A stretch of DNA of 64,000 bases from Amphiura filiformis (lineage: Eukaryota; Echinodermata; Ophiuroidea; Amphilepidida; Amphiuridae). Shown in pieces: positions 1-14,296 of this stretch. The translations under genes were made by a program, and so were the position numbers. Numbering within the stretch: position 1 is the stretch's first letter; every line of letters starts with the position of its first letter. The DNA lies in assembly GCF_039555335.1 (NCBI RefSeq), contig NW_027305509.1:434001-498000 (forward strand), read 5' to 3'. The notes under the pieces are model-generated. The model was not told the DNA's origin and ran no database searches. It worked only from the letters and a program-made list of their open reading frames with translations.

Positions 1-269
1 AGGCCCAATTGAAGTCATTTGGTGTACTGTTTGACACAAAATGAAGGAAGGCCCAAATGAAGTCATTTGGTGTACAGTTTGACACAAAAGAAAGGAAGGC
101 CCAATTGAAGTCATTTGGTGTACTGTTTAACACAAAATAAAGGAAGGCCCAAATGAAGTCATTTGGTGTACAGTTTGATACAAAATGAAGGAAGGCCCAA
201 ATGAAGTCATTTGGTGTACGGTTTGACACAAAATGAAGGAAGGCCCAATTGAAGTCATTTGGTGTACGG

Positions 270-2340
270 TTTGACACAAAATGAAGGAAGGCCCAATTGA
301 AGTCATTTGGTGTACTATTTGACACAAAATAAAGGAAGGCCCAATTGAAGTCATTTGGTGTACAGTTTGACACAAAATGAAGGAAGGCCCAATTGAAGTC
401 ATTTGGTGTACTATTTGACACAAAATAAAGGAAGGCCCAAATGAAGTCATTTGGTGTACGGTTTGACACAAAATGAAGGAAGGCCCAATTGAAGTCATTT
501 GGTGTACGGTTTGACACAAAATGAAGGAAGGCCCAATTGAAGTCATTTGGTGTACGGTTTGACACAAAATGAAGGAAGGCCCAATTGAAGTCATTTGGTG
601 TACTATTTGACACAAAATGAAGAAGGCCCAATTGAAGTCATTTGGTGTACTATTTGACACAAAATGAAGGAAGGCCCAAATGAAGTCATTTGGTGTACGG
701 TTTGACACAAAATGAAGGAAGGCCCAAATGAAGTCATTTGGTGTACAGTTTGACACAAAATAAAGGAAGGCCCAATTGAAGTCATTTGGTGTACTATTTG
801 ACACAAAATGAAGGAAGGCCCAAATGAAGTCATTTGGTGTACGGTTTGACACAAAATGAAGGAAGGCCCAATTGAAGTCATTTGGTGTAAGGTTTGATAC
901 AAATTGAAGGAGGGCCCAAATGAAGTCATTTGGTGTACTAGTTGACACAAAATAAAGGAAGGCCCAATTGAAGTCATTTGGTGTACGGTTTGACACAAAA
1001 TGAAGGAAGGCCCAATTGAAGTCATTTGGTGTACGGTTTGACACAAAATGAAGGAAGGCCCAATTGAAGTCATTTGGTGTACGGTTTGACACAAAATGAA
1101 GGAAGGCCCAATTGAAGTCATTTGGTGTACGGTTTGACACAAAATGAAGGAAGGCCCAATTGAAGTCATTTGTTGTATGGTTTGATACAAAATGAAGGAA
1201 GGCCCAAATGAAGTCATTTGGTGTACTATTTGACACAAAATGAAGGAAGGCCCAAATGAAGTCATTTGGTGTACTATTTGACACAAAATAAAGGAAGGCC
1301 CAATTGAAGTCATTTGGTGTACGGTTTGACACAAAATGAAGGAAGGCCCAATTGAAGTCATTTGGTGTACAGTTTGACACAAAATGAAGGAAGGCCCAAT
1401 TGAAGTCATTTGGTGTACGGTTTGACACAAAATGAAGGAAGGCCCAATTGAAGTCATTTGGTGTACGGTTTGACACAAAATGAAGGAAGGCCCAATTAAA
1501 GTCATTTGGTGTACTATTTGACACAAAATGAAGGAAGGCCCAATTGAAGTCATTTGGTGTACTATTTGACACAAAATGAAGGAAGGCCCAATTGAAGTCA
1601 TTTGGTGTACTATTTGACACAAAATGAAGAAGGAAGGCCCAATTGAAATCATTTGGTGTACGGTTTGACACAAAATGAAGGAAGGCCCAATTGAAGTCAT
1701 TTGGTGTACTGTTTGACACAAAATCAAGGAAGGCCCAATTGAAATCATTTGGTGTACGGTTTGACACAAAATGAAGGAAGGCCCAATTGAAATCACTTGG
1801 TGTACGGGTTGACACAAAATAAAGGAAGGCCCAATTGAAGTCATTTGGTGTACTGTTTGACACAAAATCAAGGAAGGCCCAATTGAAATCATTTGGTGTA
1901 CGGTTTGACACAAAATGAAGGAAGGCCCAATTGAAATCACTTGGTGTACGGGTTGACACAAAATAAAGGAAGGCCCAATTGAAGTCATTTGGTGTACTAT
2001 TTGACACAAAATGAAGGAAGGCCCAATTAAAATCATTTGGTGTACGGTTTGACACAAAATGAAGAAAGGCCCAATTAAAATCATTTGGTGTACGGTTTGA
2101 CAGAAAGGAAGGCCCAATTGAAATCACTTGGTGTACGGTTTGACACTAATGAAGGAAGGCCCAATTGAAGTCATTTGGTGTACTATTTGACACAAAATGA
2201 ATGAAGACCCAATTGAAGTCACTTGGTGTAGGGCCTACTGTTTGACACTAATGAAGGAAGGCCCAATTGAAGTCATTTGGTGTACTATTTGACACAAAAT
2301 GAATGAAGACCCAATTGAAGTCATTTGGTGTACTGTTTGA
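270..2340. repeat. Higher-order repeat block, copy 1
   Basis: Satellite units carrying diagnostic variants that recur as a block: gtaaggtttgatacaaattg near 888, a truncated unit gacagaaaggaaggccc near 2,100, and tgacactaat at 2,141 followed by a gtagggcctactg unit near 2,228. The spacing from the gtaagg unit to the tgacactaat unit is about 1,253 bp here, against 1,251 bp in the copies near 17.3-18.8 kb and 19.2-20.7 kb. The left edge is approximate. Confidence 0.7.
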
Positions 2341-5300
2341 CACAAAAGGAAGGAAGGCCCAATTGAAATCATTTGGTGTATGGTTTGACACAAAATGAAG
2401 GAAGGCCCAATTGAAGTCATTTGGTGTACAGTTTGACACAAAATGAAGGAAGGCCCAATTGAAGTCATTTGGTGTACTGTTTGACACAAAATAAAGGAAG
2501 GCCCAATTGAAGTCATTTGGTGTACGGTTTGACACAAAATGAAGGAAGGCCCAATGAAGTCATTTGGTGTACAGTTTGACACAAAATAAAGGAAGGCCCA
2601 ATTGAAATCATTTGGTGTACGTTGACACAAAATAAAGGAAGGCCCTATTGAAATCACTTGGTGTACGGGTTGACACAAAATAAAGGAAGGCCCAATTGAA
2701 GTCATTTGGTGTACTATTTGACACAAAATGAAGGAAGGCCCAATTGAAATCATTTGGTGTACGGTTTGACACAAAATGAAGGAAGGCCCAATTGAAATCA
2801 CTTGGTGTACGGGTTGACACAAAATAAAGGAAGGCCCAATTGAAGTCATTTGGTGTACAGTTTGATACAAAATGAAGGAAGGCCCAAATGAAGTCATTTG
2901 GTGTACAGTTTGATACAAAATGAAGGAAGGCCCAATTGAAGTCATTTGGTGTACTATTTGATACAAAATGAAGGAAGGCCCAATTGAAATCATTTGGTGT
3001 ACAGTTTGATACAAAATGAAGGAAGGCCCAATGAAGTCATTTGGTGTACGGTTTGACACAAAATAAAGGAAGGCCCAATTGAAATCATTTGGTGTACGGT
3101 TTGATACAAAATGAAGGAAGGCCCAAATGAAGTCATTTGGTGTACAGTTTGATACAAAATGAAGGAAGGCCCAATTGAAATCATTTGGTGTACGGTTTGA
3201 TACAAAATGAAGGAAGGCCCAATTGAAGTCATTTGGTGTACAGTTTGATACAAAATGAAGGAAGGCCCAATTGAAGTCATTTGGTGTACAGTTTGATACA
3301 AAATAAAGGAAGGCCCAAATGAAGTCATTTGGTGTACAGTTTGATACAAAATGAAGGAAGGCCCAATTGAAATCATTTGGTGTACGGTTTGATACAAAAT
3401 GAAGGAAGGCCCAATTGAAGTCATTTGGTGTACAGTTTGATACAAAAAATGAAGGAAGGCCCAATTGAAGTCATTTGGTGTACAGTTTGATACAAAATAA
3501 AGGAAGGCCCAAATGAAGTCATTTGGTGTACAGTTTGATACAAAATGAAGGAAGGCCCAAATGAAGTCATTTGGTGTACAGTTTGATACAAAATAAAGGA
3601 AGGCCCAATTGAAGTCATTTGGTGTACGGTTTGACACAAAATAAAGGAAGGCCCAATTGAAGTCATTTGGTGTACTGTTTGACACAAAATGAAGGAAGGC
3701 CCAATTGAAGTCATTTGGTGTACAGTTTGATACAAAATGAAGGAAGGCCCAATTGAAGTCATTTGGTGTACAGTTTGATACAAAATAAAGGAAGGCCCAA
3801 ATGAAGTCATTTGGTGTACAGTTTGATACAAAATGAAGGAAGGCCCAATTGAAGTCATTTGGTGTACAGTTTGATACAAAATGAAGGAAGGCCCAAATGA
3901 AGTCATTTGGTGTACAGTTTGATACAAAATGAAGGAAGGCCCAATTGAAGTCATTTGGTGTACGGTTTGATACAAAATAAAGGAAGGCCCAAATGAAGTC
4001 ATTTGGTGTACGGTTTGACACAAAATGAAGGAGGGCCCAATTGAAGTCATTTGGTGTACGGTTTGACACAAAATAAAGGAAGGCCCAATTGAAGTCATTT
4101 GGTGTACTATTTGACACAAAATGAAGGAAGGCCCAATTGAAGTCATTTGGTGTACTATTTGACACAAAATGAAGGAAGGCCCAATTGAAATCATTTGGTG
4201 TACGGTTTGACACAAAATAAAGGAAGGCCCAATTGAAGTCATTTGGTGTACTGTTTGACACAAAATGAAGGAAGGCCCAAATGAAGTCATTTGGTGTACA
4301 GTTTGACACAAAATGAAGGAAGGCCCAATTGAAGTCATTTGGTGTACGGTTTGACACAAAATAAAGGAAGGCCCAAATGAAGTCATTTGGTGTACAGTTT
4401 GATACAAAATGAAGGAAGGCCCAATTGAAGTCATTTGGTGTACGGTTTGACACAAAATGAAGGAAGGCCCAATTGAAGTCATTTGGTGTACGGTTTGACA
4501 CAAAATGAAGGAAGGCCCAATTGAAGTCATTTGGTGTACTATTTGACACAAAATAAAGGAAGGCCCAAATGAAGTCATTTGGTGTACAGTTTGATACAAA
4601 ATGAAGGAAGGCCCAAATGAAGTCATTTGGTGTACTATTTGACACAAAATAAAGGAAGGCCCAAAAATGAAGTCATTTGGTGTACGGTTTGACACAAAAT
4701 GAAGGAAGGCCCAATTGAAGTCATTTGGTGTACGGTTTGACACAAAATGAAGGAAGGCCCAATTGAAGTCATTTGGTGTACTGTTTGACACAAAATGAAG
4801 GAAGGCCCAATTGAAGTCATTTGGTGTACTATTTGACACAAAATGAAGGAAGGCCCAATTGAAGTCATTTGGTGTACTATTTGATACAAAATGAAGGAAG
4901 GCCCAAATGAAGTCATTTGGTGTACAGTTTGACACAAAATGAAGGAAGGCCCAATTGAAGTCATTTGGTGTACGGTTTGACACAAAATGAAGGAAGGCCC
5001 AATTGAAGTCATTTGGTGTACGGTTTGACACAAAATGAAGGAAGGCCCAATTGAAGTCATTTGGTGTACTATTTGACACAAAATGAAGGAAGGCCCAATT
5101 GAAGTCATTTGGTGTATGGTTTGACAAAAATGAAGGAAGGCCCAATTGAAGTCATTTGGTGTACGGTTTGACACAAAATGAAGGAAGGCCCAATTGAAGT
5201 CATTTGGTGTACGGTTTGACACAAAATGAAGGAAGGCCCAATTGAAGTCATTTGGTGTACTATTTGACACAAAATGAAGGAAGGCCCAATTGAAGTCATT

Positions 5301-8300
5301 TGGTGTACTATTTGACACAAAATGAAGGAAGGCCCAATTGAAGTCATTTGGTGTACGGTTTGACACAAAATGAAGGAAGGCCCAATTGAAGTCATTTGGT
5401 GTACGGTTTGACACAAAATAAAGGAAGGCCCAATTGAAGTCATTTGGTGTACTATTTGACACAAAATGAAGGAAGGCCCAAATGAAGTCATTTGGTGTAC
5501 GGTTTGACACAAAATGAAGGAAGGCCCAATTGAAGTCATTTGGTGTAAGGTTTGATACAAATTGAAGGAAGGCCCAAATGAAGTCATTTGGTGTACGGTT
5601 TGACACAAAATAAAGGAAGGCCCAAATGAAGTCATTTGGTGTACTATTTGATACAAAATGAAGGAAGGCCCAATTGAAGTCATTTGGTGTACGGTTTGAC
5701 ACAAAATAAAGGAAGGCCCAATTGAAGTCATTTGGTGTACTATTTGACACAAAATAAGGAAGGCCCAAATGAAGTCATTTGGTGTACGGTTTGACACAAA
5801 ATGAAGGAAAGCCCAAATGAAGTCATTTGGTGTACGGTTTGACACAAAATGAAGGAAGGCCCAATTGAAGTCATTTGGTGTACAGTTTGATACAAAATGA
5901 AGGAAGGCCCAATTGAAATCATTTGGTGTACGGTTTGATACAAAATGAAGGAAGGCCCAAGTGAAGTCATTTGGTGTACGGTTTGACACAAAATGAAGGA
6001 AGGCCCAATTGAAGTCATTTGGTGTATGGTTTGATACAAAATGAAGGAAGGCCCAATTGAAGTCATTTGGTGTACTATTTGACACAAAATAAAGGAAGGC
6101 CCAATTGAAGTCATTTGGTGTACGGTTTGACACAAAATAAAGGAAGGCCCAATTGAAGTCATTTGGTGTATGGTTTGATACAAAATGAAGGAAGGCCCAA
6201 TTGAAGTCATTTGGTGTACTATTTGACACAAAATAAAGGAAGGCCCAAATGAAGTCATTTGGTGTACAGTTTGATACAAAATGAAGGAAGGCCCAAATGA
6301 AGTCATTTGGTGTACAGTTTGATACAAAATGAAGGAAGGCCCAATTGAAGTCATTTGGTGTACTTTTTGATACAAAATGAAGGAAGGCCCAATTGAAATC
6401 ATTTGGTGTACAGTTTGATACAAAATGAAGGAAGGCCCAAATGAAGTCATTTGGTGTACAGTTTGACACAAAATAAAGGAAGGCCCAATTGAAATCATTT
6501 GGTGTACGGTTTGATACAAAATGAAGGAAGGCCCAAATGAAGTCATTTGGTGTACAGTTTGATACAAAATGAAGGAAGGCCCAATTGAAATCATTTGGTG
6601 TACGGTTTGATACAAAATGAAGGAAGGAAGGCCCAATTGAAGTCATTTGGTGTACAGTTTGATACAAAATGAAGGAAGGCCCAATTGAAGTCATTTGGTG
6701 TACAGTTTGATACAAAATAAAGGAAGGCCCAAATGAAGTCATTTGGTGTACAGTTTGATACAAAATGAAGGAAGGCCCAATTGAAATCATTTGGTGTACG
6801 GTTTGATACAAAATGAAGGAAGGCCCAATTGAAGTCATTTGGTGTACAGTTTGATACAAAATGAAGGAAGGCCCAATTGAAGTCATTTGGTGTACAGTTT
6901 GATACAAAATAAAGGAAGGCCCAAATGAAGTCATTTGGTGTACAGTTTGATACAAAATGAAGGAAGGCCCAATTGAAGTCATTTGGTGTACAGTTTGATA
7001 CAAAATAAAGGAAGGCCCAATTGAAGTCATTTGGTGTACGGTTTGACACAAAATAAAGGAAGGCCCAAATGAAGTCATTTGGTGTACAGTTTGATACAAA
7101 ATGAAGGAAGGCCCAAATGAAGTCATTTGGTGTACAGTTTGATACAAAATAAAGGAAGGCCCAAATGAAGTCATTTGGTGTACAGTTTGATACAAAATGA
7201 AGGAAGGCCCAATTGAAGTCATTTGGTGTACGGTTTGATACAAAATGAAGGAAGGCCCAAATGAAGTCATTTGGTGTACAGTTTGATACAAAATGAAGGA
7301 AGGCCCAATTGAAGTCATTTGGTGTATAGTTTGATACAAAATAAAGGAAGGCCCAAATGAAGTCATTTGGTGTACGGTTTGATACAAAATGAAGGAGGGC
7401 CCAAATGAAGTCATTTGGTGTACAGTTTGACACAAAATAAAGGAAGGCCCAATTGAAGTCATTTGGTGTACTATTTGACACAAAATGAAGGAAGGCCCAA
7501 TTGAAGTCATTTGGTGTACTATTTGACACAAAATGAAGGAAGGCCCAATTGAAATCATTTGGTGTACAGTTTGACACAAAATAAAGGAAGGCCCAATTGA
7601 AGTCATTTGGTGTACTGTTTGACACAAAATGAAGGAGGGCCCAAATGAAGTCATTTGGTGTACAGTTTGACACAAAATAAAGGAAGGCCCAATTGAAGTC
7701 ATTTGGTGTACGGTTTGACACAAAATAAAGGAAGGCCCAAATGAAGTCATTTGGTGTACAGTTTGATACAAAATGAAGGAAGGCCCAAATGAAGTCATTT
7801 GGTGTACGGTTTGACACAAAATGAAGGAAGGCCCAATTGAAGTCATTTGGTGTACGGTTTGACACAAAATGAAGGAAGGCCCAATTGAAGTCATTTGGTG
7901 TACTATTTGACACAAAATAAAGGAAGGCCCAATTGAAGTCATTTGGTGTACAGTTTGACACAAAATGAAGGAAGGCCCAAATGAAGTCATTTGGTGTACT
8001 ATTTGACACAAAATAAAGGAAGGCCCAAATGAAGTCATTTGGTGTACGGTTTGACACAAAATGAAGGAAGGCCAATTGAAGTCATTTGGTGTACGGTTTG
8101 ACACAAAATGAAGGAAGGCCCAATTGAAGTCATTTGGTGTACGGTTTGACACAAAATGAAGGAAGGCCCAATTGAAGTCATTTGGTGTACTATTTGACAC
8201 AAAATGAAGGAAGGCCCAATTGAAGTCATTTGGTGTACTATTTGACACAAAATGAAGGAAGGCCCAAATGAAGTCATTTGGTGTACGGTTTGACACAAAA

Positions 8301-11300
8301 TGAAGGAAGGCCCAAATGAAGTCATTTGGTGTACGGTTTGACACAAAATAAAGGAAGGCCCAATTGAAGTCATTTGGTGTACTATTTGACACAAAATGAA
8401 GGAAGGCCCAATTGAAGTCATTTGGTGTACAGTTTGACACAAAATGAAGGAAGGCCCAATTGAAGTCATTTGGTGTAAGGTTTGATACAAATTGAAGGAA
8501 GGCCCAAATGAAGTCATTTGGTGTACAGTTTGACACAAAATAAAGGAAGGCCCAATTGAAGTCATTTGGTGTACGGTTTGACACAAAATGAAGGAAGGCC
8601 CAATTGAAGTCATTTGGTGTACGGTTTGACACAAAATGAAGGAAGGCCCAATTGAAGTCATTTGGTGTACAGTTTGACACAAAATGAAGGAAGGCCCAAT
8701 TGAAGTCATTTGGTGTACGGTTTGACACAAAATGAAGGAAGGCCCAATTGAAGTCATTTGTTGTATGGTTTGATACAAAATGAAGGAAGGCCCAATTGAA
8801 GTCATTTGGTGTACTATTTGACACAAAATGAAGGAAGGCCCAATTGAAGTCATTTGGTGTACTATTTGACACAAAATAAAGGAAGGCCCAATTGAAGTCA
8901 TTTGGTGTACGGTTTGACACAAAATGAAGGAAGGCCCAATTGAAGTCATTTGGTGTACGGTTTGACACAAAATGAAGGAAGGCCCAATTGAAGTCATTTG
9001 GTGTACGGTTTGACACAAAATGAAGGAAGGCCCAATTGAAGTCATTTGGTGTACAGTTTGACACAAAATAAAGGAAGGCCCAAATAAAGTCATTTGGTGT
9101 ACTATTTGACACAAAATGAAGGAAGGCCCAATTGAAGTCATTTGGTGTACTATTTGACACAAAATGAAGGAAGGCCCAATTGAAGTCATTTGGTGTACTA
9201 TTTGACACAAAATGAAGGAAGGCCCAATTGAAATCATTTGGTGTACGGTTTGACAGAAAATGAAGGAAGGCCCAATTGAAATCACTTGGTGTACGGTTTG
9301 ACACAAAATGAAGGAAGGCCCAATTGAAGTCATTTGGTGTACTATTTGACACAAAATGAATGAAGACCCAATTGAAGCCCAATGAAGGAAGGCCCAATTG
9401 AAGTCATTTGGTGTACTATTTGACACAAAATGAATGAAGACCCAATTGAAGTCATTTGGTGTACTGTTTGACACAAAATGAAGGAAGGCCCAATTGAAAT
9501 CATTTGGTGTATGGTTGACACAAAATGAAGGAAGGCCCAATTGAAGTCATTTGGTGTACGGTTTGACACAAAATGAAGGAAGGCCCAATTGAAGTCATTT
9601 GGTGTACTGTTTGACACAAAATAAAGGAAGGCCCAATTGAAGTCATTTGGTGTACGGTTTGACACAAAATGAAGGAAGGCCCAATGGAAGTCATTTGGTG
9701 TACGGTTTGACACAAAATAAAGGAAGGCCCAATTGAAATCATTTGGTGTACGGGATGACACAAAATAAAGGAAGGCCCATATGAAGTCACTTGGTGTACG
9801 GTTGACACAAAATAAAGGAAGGCCCAATTGAAGTCATTTGGTGTACTATTTGACACAAAATGAAGGAAGGCCCAATTGAAATCATTTGGTGTACGGTTTG
9901 ACACAAAATAAAGGAAGGCCCTATTGAAATCATTTGGTGTACGGTTTGACACAAAATAAAGGAAGGCCCAATTGAAGTCATTTGGTGTACAGTTTGACAC
10001 AAAATGAAGGAAGGGCCAATTGAAGTCATTTGGTGTACGGTTTGACACAAAATGAAGGAAGGCCCAATTGAAGTCATTTGGTGTACTATTTGATACAAAA
10101 TGAAGGAAGGCCCAATTGAAATCATTTGGTGTACAGTTTGATACAAAATGAAGGAAGGCCCAAATGAAGTCATTTGGTGTACGGTTTGACACAAAATAAA
10201 GGAAGGCCCAATTGAAATCATTTGGTGTACGGTTTGATACAAAATGAAGGAAGGCCCAATTGAAGTCATTTGGTGTACAGTTTGACACAAAATGAAGGAA
10301 GGCCCAATTGAAGTCATTTGGTGTACGGTTTGACACAAAATGAAGGAAGGCCCAATTGAAGTCATTTGGTGTACAGTTTGATACAAAATGAAGGAAGGCC
10401 CAATTGAAGTCATTTGGTGTACAGTTTGATAGAAATAGAGGAAGGCCCAAATGAAGTCATTTGGTGTACAGTTTGATACAAAAATGAAGGAAGGCCCAAT
10501 TGAAATCATTTGGTGTACGGTTTGATACAAAATGAAGGAAGGCCCAATTGAAGTACAAAAATGAAGGAAGGCCCAATTGAAGTCATTTGGTGTACAGTTT
10601 GATACAAAATAAAGGAAGGCCCAAATGAAGTCATTTGGTGTACAGTTTGATACAAAATGAAGGAAGGCCCAATTGAAGTCATTTGGTGTACAGTTTGACA
10701 CAAAATAAAGGAAGGCCCAATTGAAGTCATTTGGTGTACAGTTTGACACAAAATAAAGGAAGGCCCAAATGAAGTCATTTGGTGTACAGTTTGATACAAA
10801 ATGAAGGAAGGCCCAAATGAAGTCATTTGGTGTACAGTTTGATACAAAATGAAGGAAGGCCCAAATGAAGTCATTTGGTGTACAGTTTGATACAAAATAA
10901 AGGAAGGCCCAAATGAAGTCATTTGGTGTACAGTTTGATACAAAATGAAGGAAGGCCCAATTGAAGTCATTTGGTGTACGGTTTGATACAAAATGAAGGA
11001 AGGCCCAAATGAAGTCATTTGGTGTACAGTTTGATACAAAATGAAGGAAGGCCCAATTGAAGTCATTTGGTGTATAGTTTGATACAAAATAAAGGAAGGC
11101 CCAAATGAAGTCATTTGGTGTACAGTTTGATACAAATTGAAGGAAGGCCCAAATGAAGTCATTTGGTGTACGGTTTGACACAAAATAAAGGAAGGCCCAA
11201 TTGAAGTCATTTGGTGTACTATTTGACACAAAATGAAGGAAGGCCCAATTGAAGTCATTTGGTGTACTATTTGACACAAAATGAAGGAAGGCCCAATTGA

Positions 11301-13719
11301 AGTCATTTGGTGTACAGTTTGACACAAAATAAAGGAAGGCCCAATTGAAGTCATTTGGTGTACTATTTGACACAAAATGAAGGAAGGCCCAATTGAAGTC
11401 ATTTGGTGTACAGTTTGACACAAAATAAAGGAAGGCCCAATTGAAGTCATTTGGTGTACGGTTTGACACAAAATAAAGGAAGGCCCAATTGAAGTCATTT
11501 GGTGTACAGTTTGATACAAAATGAAGGAAGGCCCAATTGAAGTCATTTGGTGTACGGTTTGACACAAAATGAAGGAAGGCCCAATTGAAGTCATTTGGTG
11601 TACAGTTTGACACAAAATGAAGGAAGGCCCAATTGAAGTCATTTGGTGTACTATTTGACACAAAATAAAGGAAGGCCCAAATGAAGTCATTTGGTGTACA
11701 GTTTGATACAAAATGAAGGAAGGCCCAATTGAAGTCATTTGGTGTACTATTTGACACAAAATGAAGGAAGGCCCAAATGAAGTCATTTGGTGTACAGTTT
11801 GACACAAAATGAAGGAAGGCCCAATTGAAGTCATTTGGTGTACGGTTTGACACAAAATGAAGGAAGGCCCAATTGAAGTCATTTGGTGTACGGTTTGACA
11901 CAAAATGAAGGAAGGCCCAATTGAAGTCATTTGGTGTACTATTTGACACAAAATGAAGGAAGGCCCAATTGAAGTCATTTGGTGTACTATTTGATACAAA
12001 ATGAAGGAAGGCCCAAATGAAGTCATTTGGTGTACGGTTTGACACAAAATGAAGGAAGGCCCAATTGAAGTCATTTGGTGTACGGTTTGACACAAAATGA
12101 AGGAAGGCCCAATTGAAGTCATTTGGTGTACGGTTTGACACAAAATGAAGGAAGGCCCAATTGAAGTCATTTGGTGTACTATTTGACACAAAATGAAGGA
12201 AGGCCCAATTGAAGTCATTTGGTGTACTATTTGACACAAAATGAAGGAAGGCCCAATTGAAGTCATTTGGTGTACGGTTTGACACAAAATGAAGGAAGGC
12301 CCAATTGAAGTCATTTGGTGTACGGTTTGACACAAAATGAAGGAAGGCCCAATTGAAGTCATTTGGTGTACTATTTGACACAAAATGAAGGAAGGCCCAA
12401 TTGAAGTCATTTGGTGTACAGTTTGATACAAAATGAAGGAAGGCCCAAATGAAGTCATTTGGTGTACAGTTTGATACAAAATGAAGGAAGGCCCAATTGA
12501 AGTCATTTGGTGTACGGTTTGACACAAAATAAAGGAAGGCCCAATTGAAGTCATTTGGTGTACTATTTGACACAAAATGAAGGAAGGCCCAAATGAAGTC
12601 ATTTGGTGTACGGTTTGACACAAAATGAAGGAAGGCCCAATTGAAGTCATTTGGTGTACGGTTTGATACAAAATGAAGGAAGGCCCAAATGAAGTCATTT
12701 GGTGTACAGTTTGACACAAAATAAAGGAAGGCCCAATTGAAGTCATTTGGTGTACGGTTTGACACAAAATGAAGGAAGGCCCAATTGAAGTCATTTGGTG
12801 TACTGTTTGACACAAAATGAAGGAAGGCCCAATTGAAGTCATTTGGTGTACGGTTTGACACAAAATGAAGGAAGGCCCAATTGAAGTCATTTGGTGTACT
12901 GGTTTGACACAAAATGAAGGAAGGCCCAATTGAAGTCATTTGTTGTATGGTTTGATACAAAATGAAGGAAGGCCCAAATGAAGTCATTTGGTGTACTATT
13001 TGACACAAAATGAAGGAAGGCCCAATTGAAGTCATTTGGTGTACTATTTGACACAAAATAAAGGAAGGCCCAATTGAAGTCATTTGGTGTACGGTTTGAC
13101 ACAAAATGAAGGAAGGCCCAATTGAAGTCATTTGGTGTACGGTTTGACACAAAATGAAGGAAGGCCCAATTGAAGTCATTTGGTGTACGGTTTGACACAA
13201 AATGAAGGAAGGCCCAATTGAAGTCATTTGGTGTACGGTTTGACACAAAATGAAGGAAGGCCCAATTGAAGTCATTTGGTGTACTATTTGACACAAAAAT
13301 GAAGGAAGGCCCAATTGAAGTCATTTGGTGTACTATTTGACACAAAATGAAGGAAGGCCCAATTGAAGTCATTTGGTGTACTATTTGACACAAAATGAAG
13401 GAAGGCCCAATTGAAATCATTTGGTGTACAGTTTGACACAAAATGAAGGAAGGCCCAATTGAAGTCATTTGGTGTACTGTTTGACACAAAATCAAGGAAG
13501 GCCCAATTGAAATCATTTGGTGTACGGTTTGACACAAAATGAAGGAAGGCCCAATTGAAGTCATTTGGTGTACGGTTGACACAAAATAAAGGAAGGCCCA
13601 ATTGAAGTCATTTGGTGTACTATTTGACACAAAATGAAGGAAGGCCCAATTAAAATCATTTGGTGTACGGTTTGACACAAAATGAAGAAAGGTCCAATTA
13701 AAATCATTTGGTGTACGGT

Positions 13720-13975
13720 TTGACAGAAAGGAAGGCCCAATTGAAATCACTTGGTGTACGGTTTGACACTAATGAAGGAAGGCCCAATTGAAGTCATTTG
13801 GTGTACTATTTGACACAAAATGAATGAAGACCCAATTGAAGTCACTTGGTGTAGGGCCTACTGTTTGACACTAATGAAGGAAGGCCCAATTGAAGTCATT
13901 TGGTGTACTATTTGACACAAAATGAATGAAGACCCAATTGAAGTCATTTGGTGTACTGTTTGACACAAAAGGAAG
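13720..13975. repeat. Dispersed copy of the tgacactaat marker block
   Basis: A run of marker units (gacagaaagg, tgacactaat at 13,764, gaatgaagaccc, gtagggcctactg, aaaaggaaggaagg) identical in order to those near 2,141, 18,601 and 20,472. It sits 11,623 bp after the first and 4,837 bp before the third, which shows that array blocks have been copied over several kilobases and not only between neighbours. Confidence 0.7.
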
Positions 13976-14240
13976 GAAGGCCCAATTGAAATCATTTGGT
14001 GTATGGTTGACACAAAATGAAGGAAGGCCCAATTGAAGTCATTTGATGTACGGTTTGACACAAAATGAAGGAAGGCCCAATTGAAGTCATTTGGTGTACT
14101 GTTTGACACAAAATAAAGGAAGGCCCAATTGAAGTCATTTGGTGTACGGTTTGACACAAAATGAAGGAAGGCCCAATGGAAGTCATTTGGTGTACGGTTT
14201 GACACAAAATAAAGGAAGGCCCTATTGAAATCATTTGGTG

Positions 14241-14296
14241 CTACGGTTGTCACCAACTCAACGCAGGCCCTATCGCTCTCGCGTTGTGGACGGGGT
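14241..14296. other. Non-satellite scar in the array
   Basis: The unit starting near 14,221 is interrupted by GC-rich sequence unlike the monomer (caccaactcaacgcaggccc, then tatcgctctcgcgttgtgg) before the repeat resumes at ggggtgacacaaaa. It holds a short inverted match (caacgc and gcgttg). It could be a small insertion, a filler at a repaired break or a gene-conversion patch. No other copy was seen in the window. Confidence 0.7.

Noticed and set aside
5105-9397. A 1,430-codon minus-strand open frame of 16-residue repeats, and dozens of similar frames in 1-32,050
   Set aside because: They arise because the 48-bp satellite is divisible by three and lacks stops in two frames. Single-base indels switch between the two peptides, both frames are equally open, and there is no promoter, intron or domain evidence.
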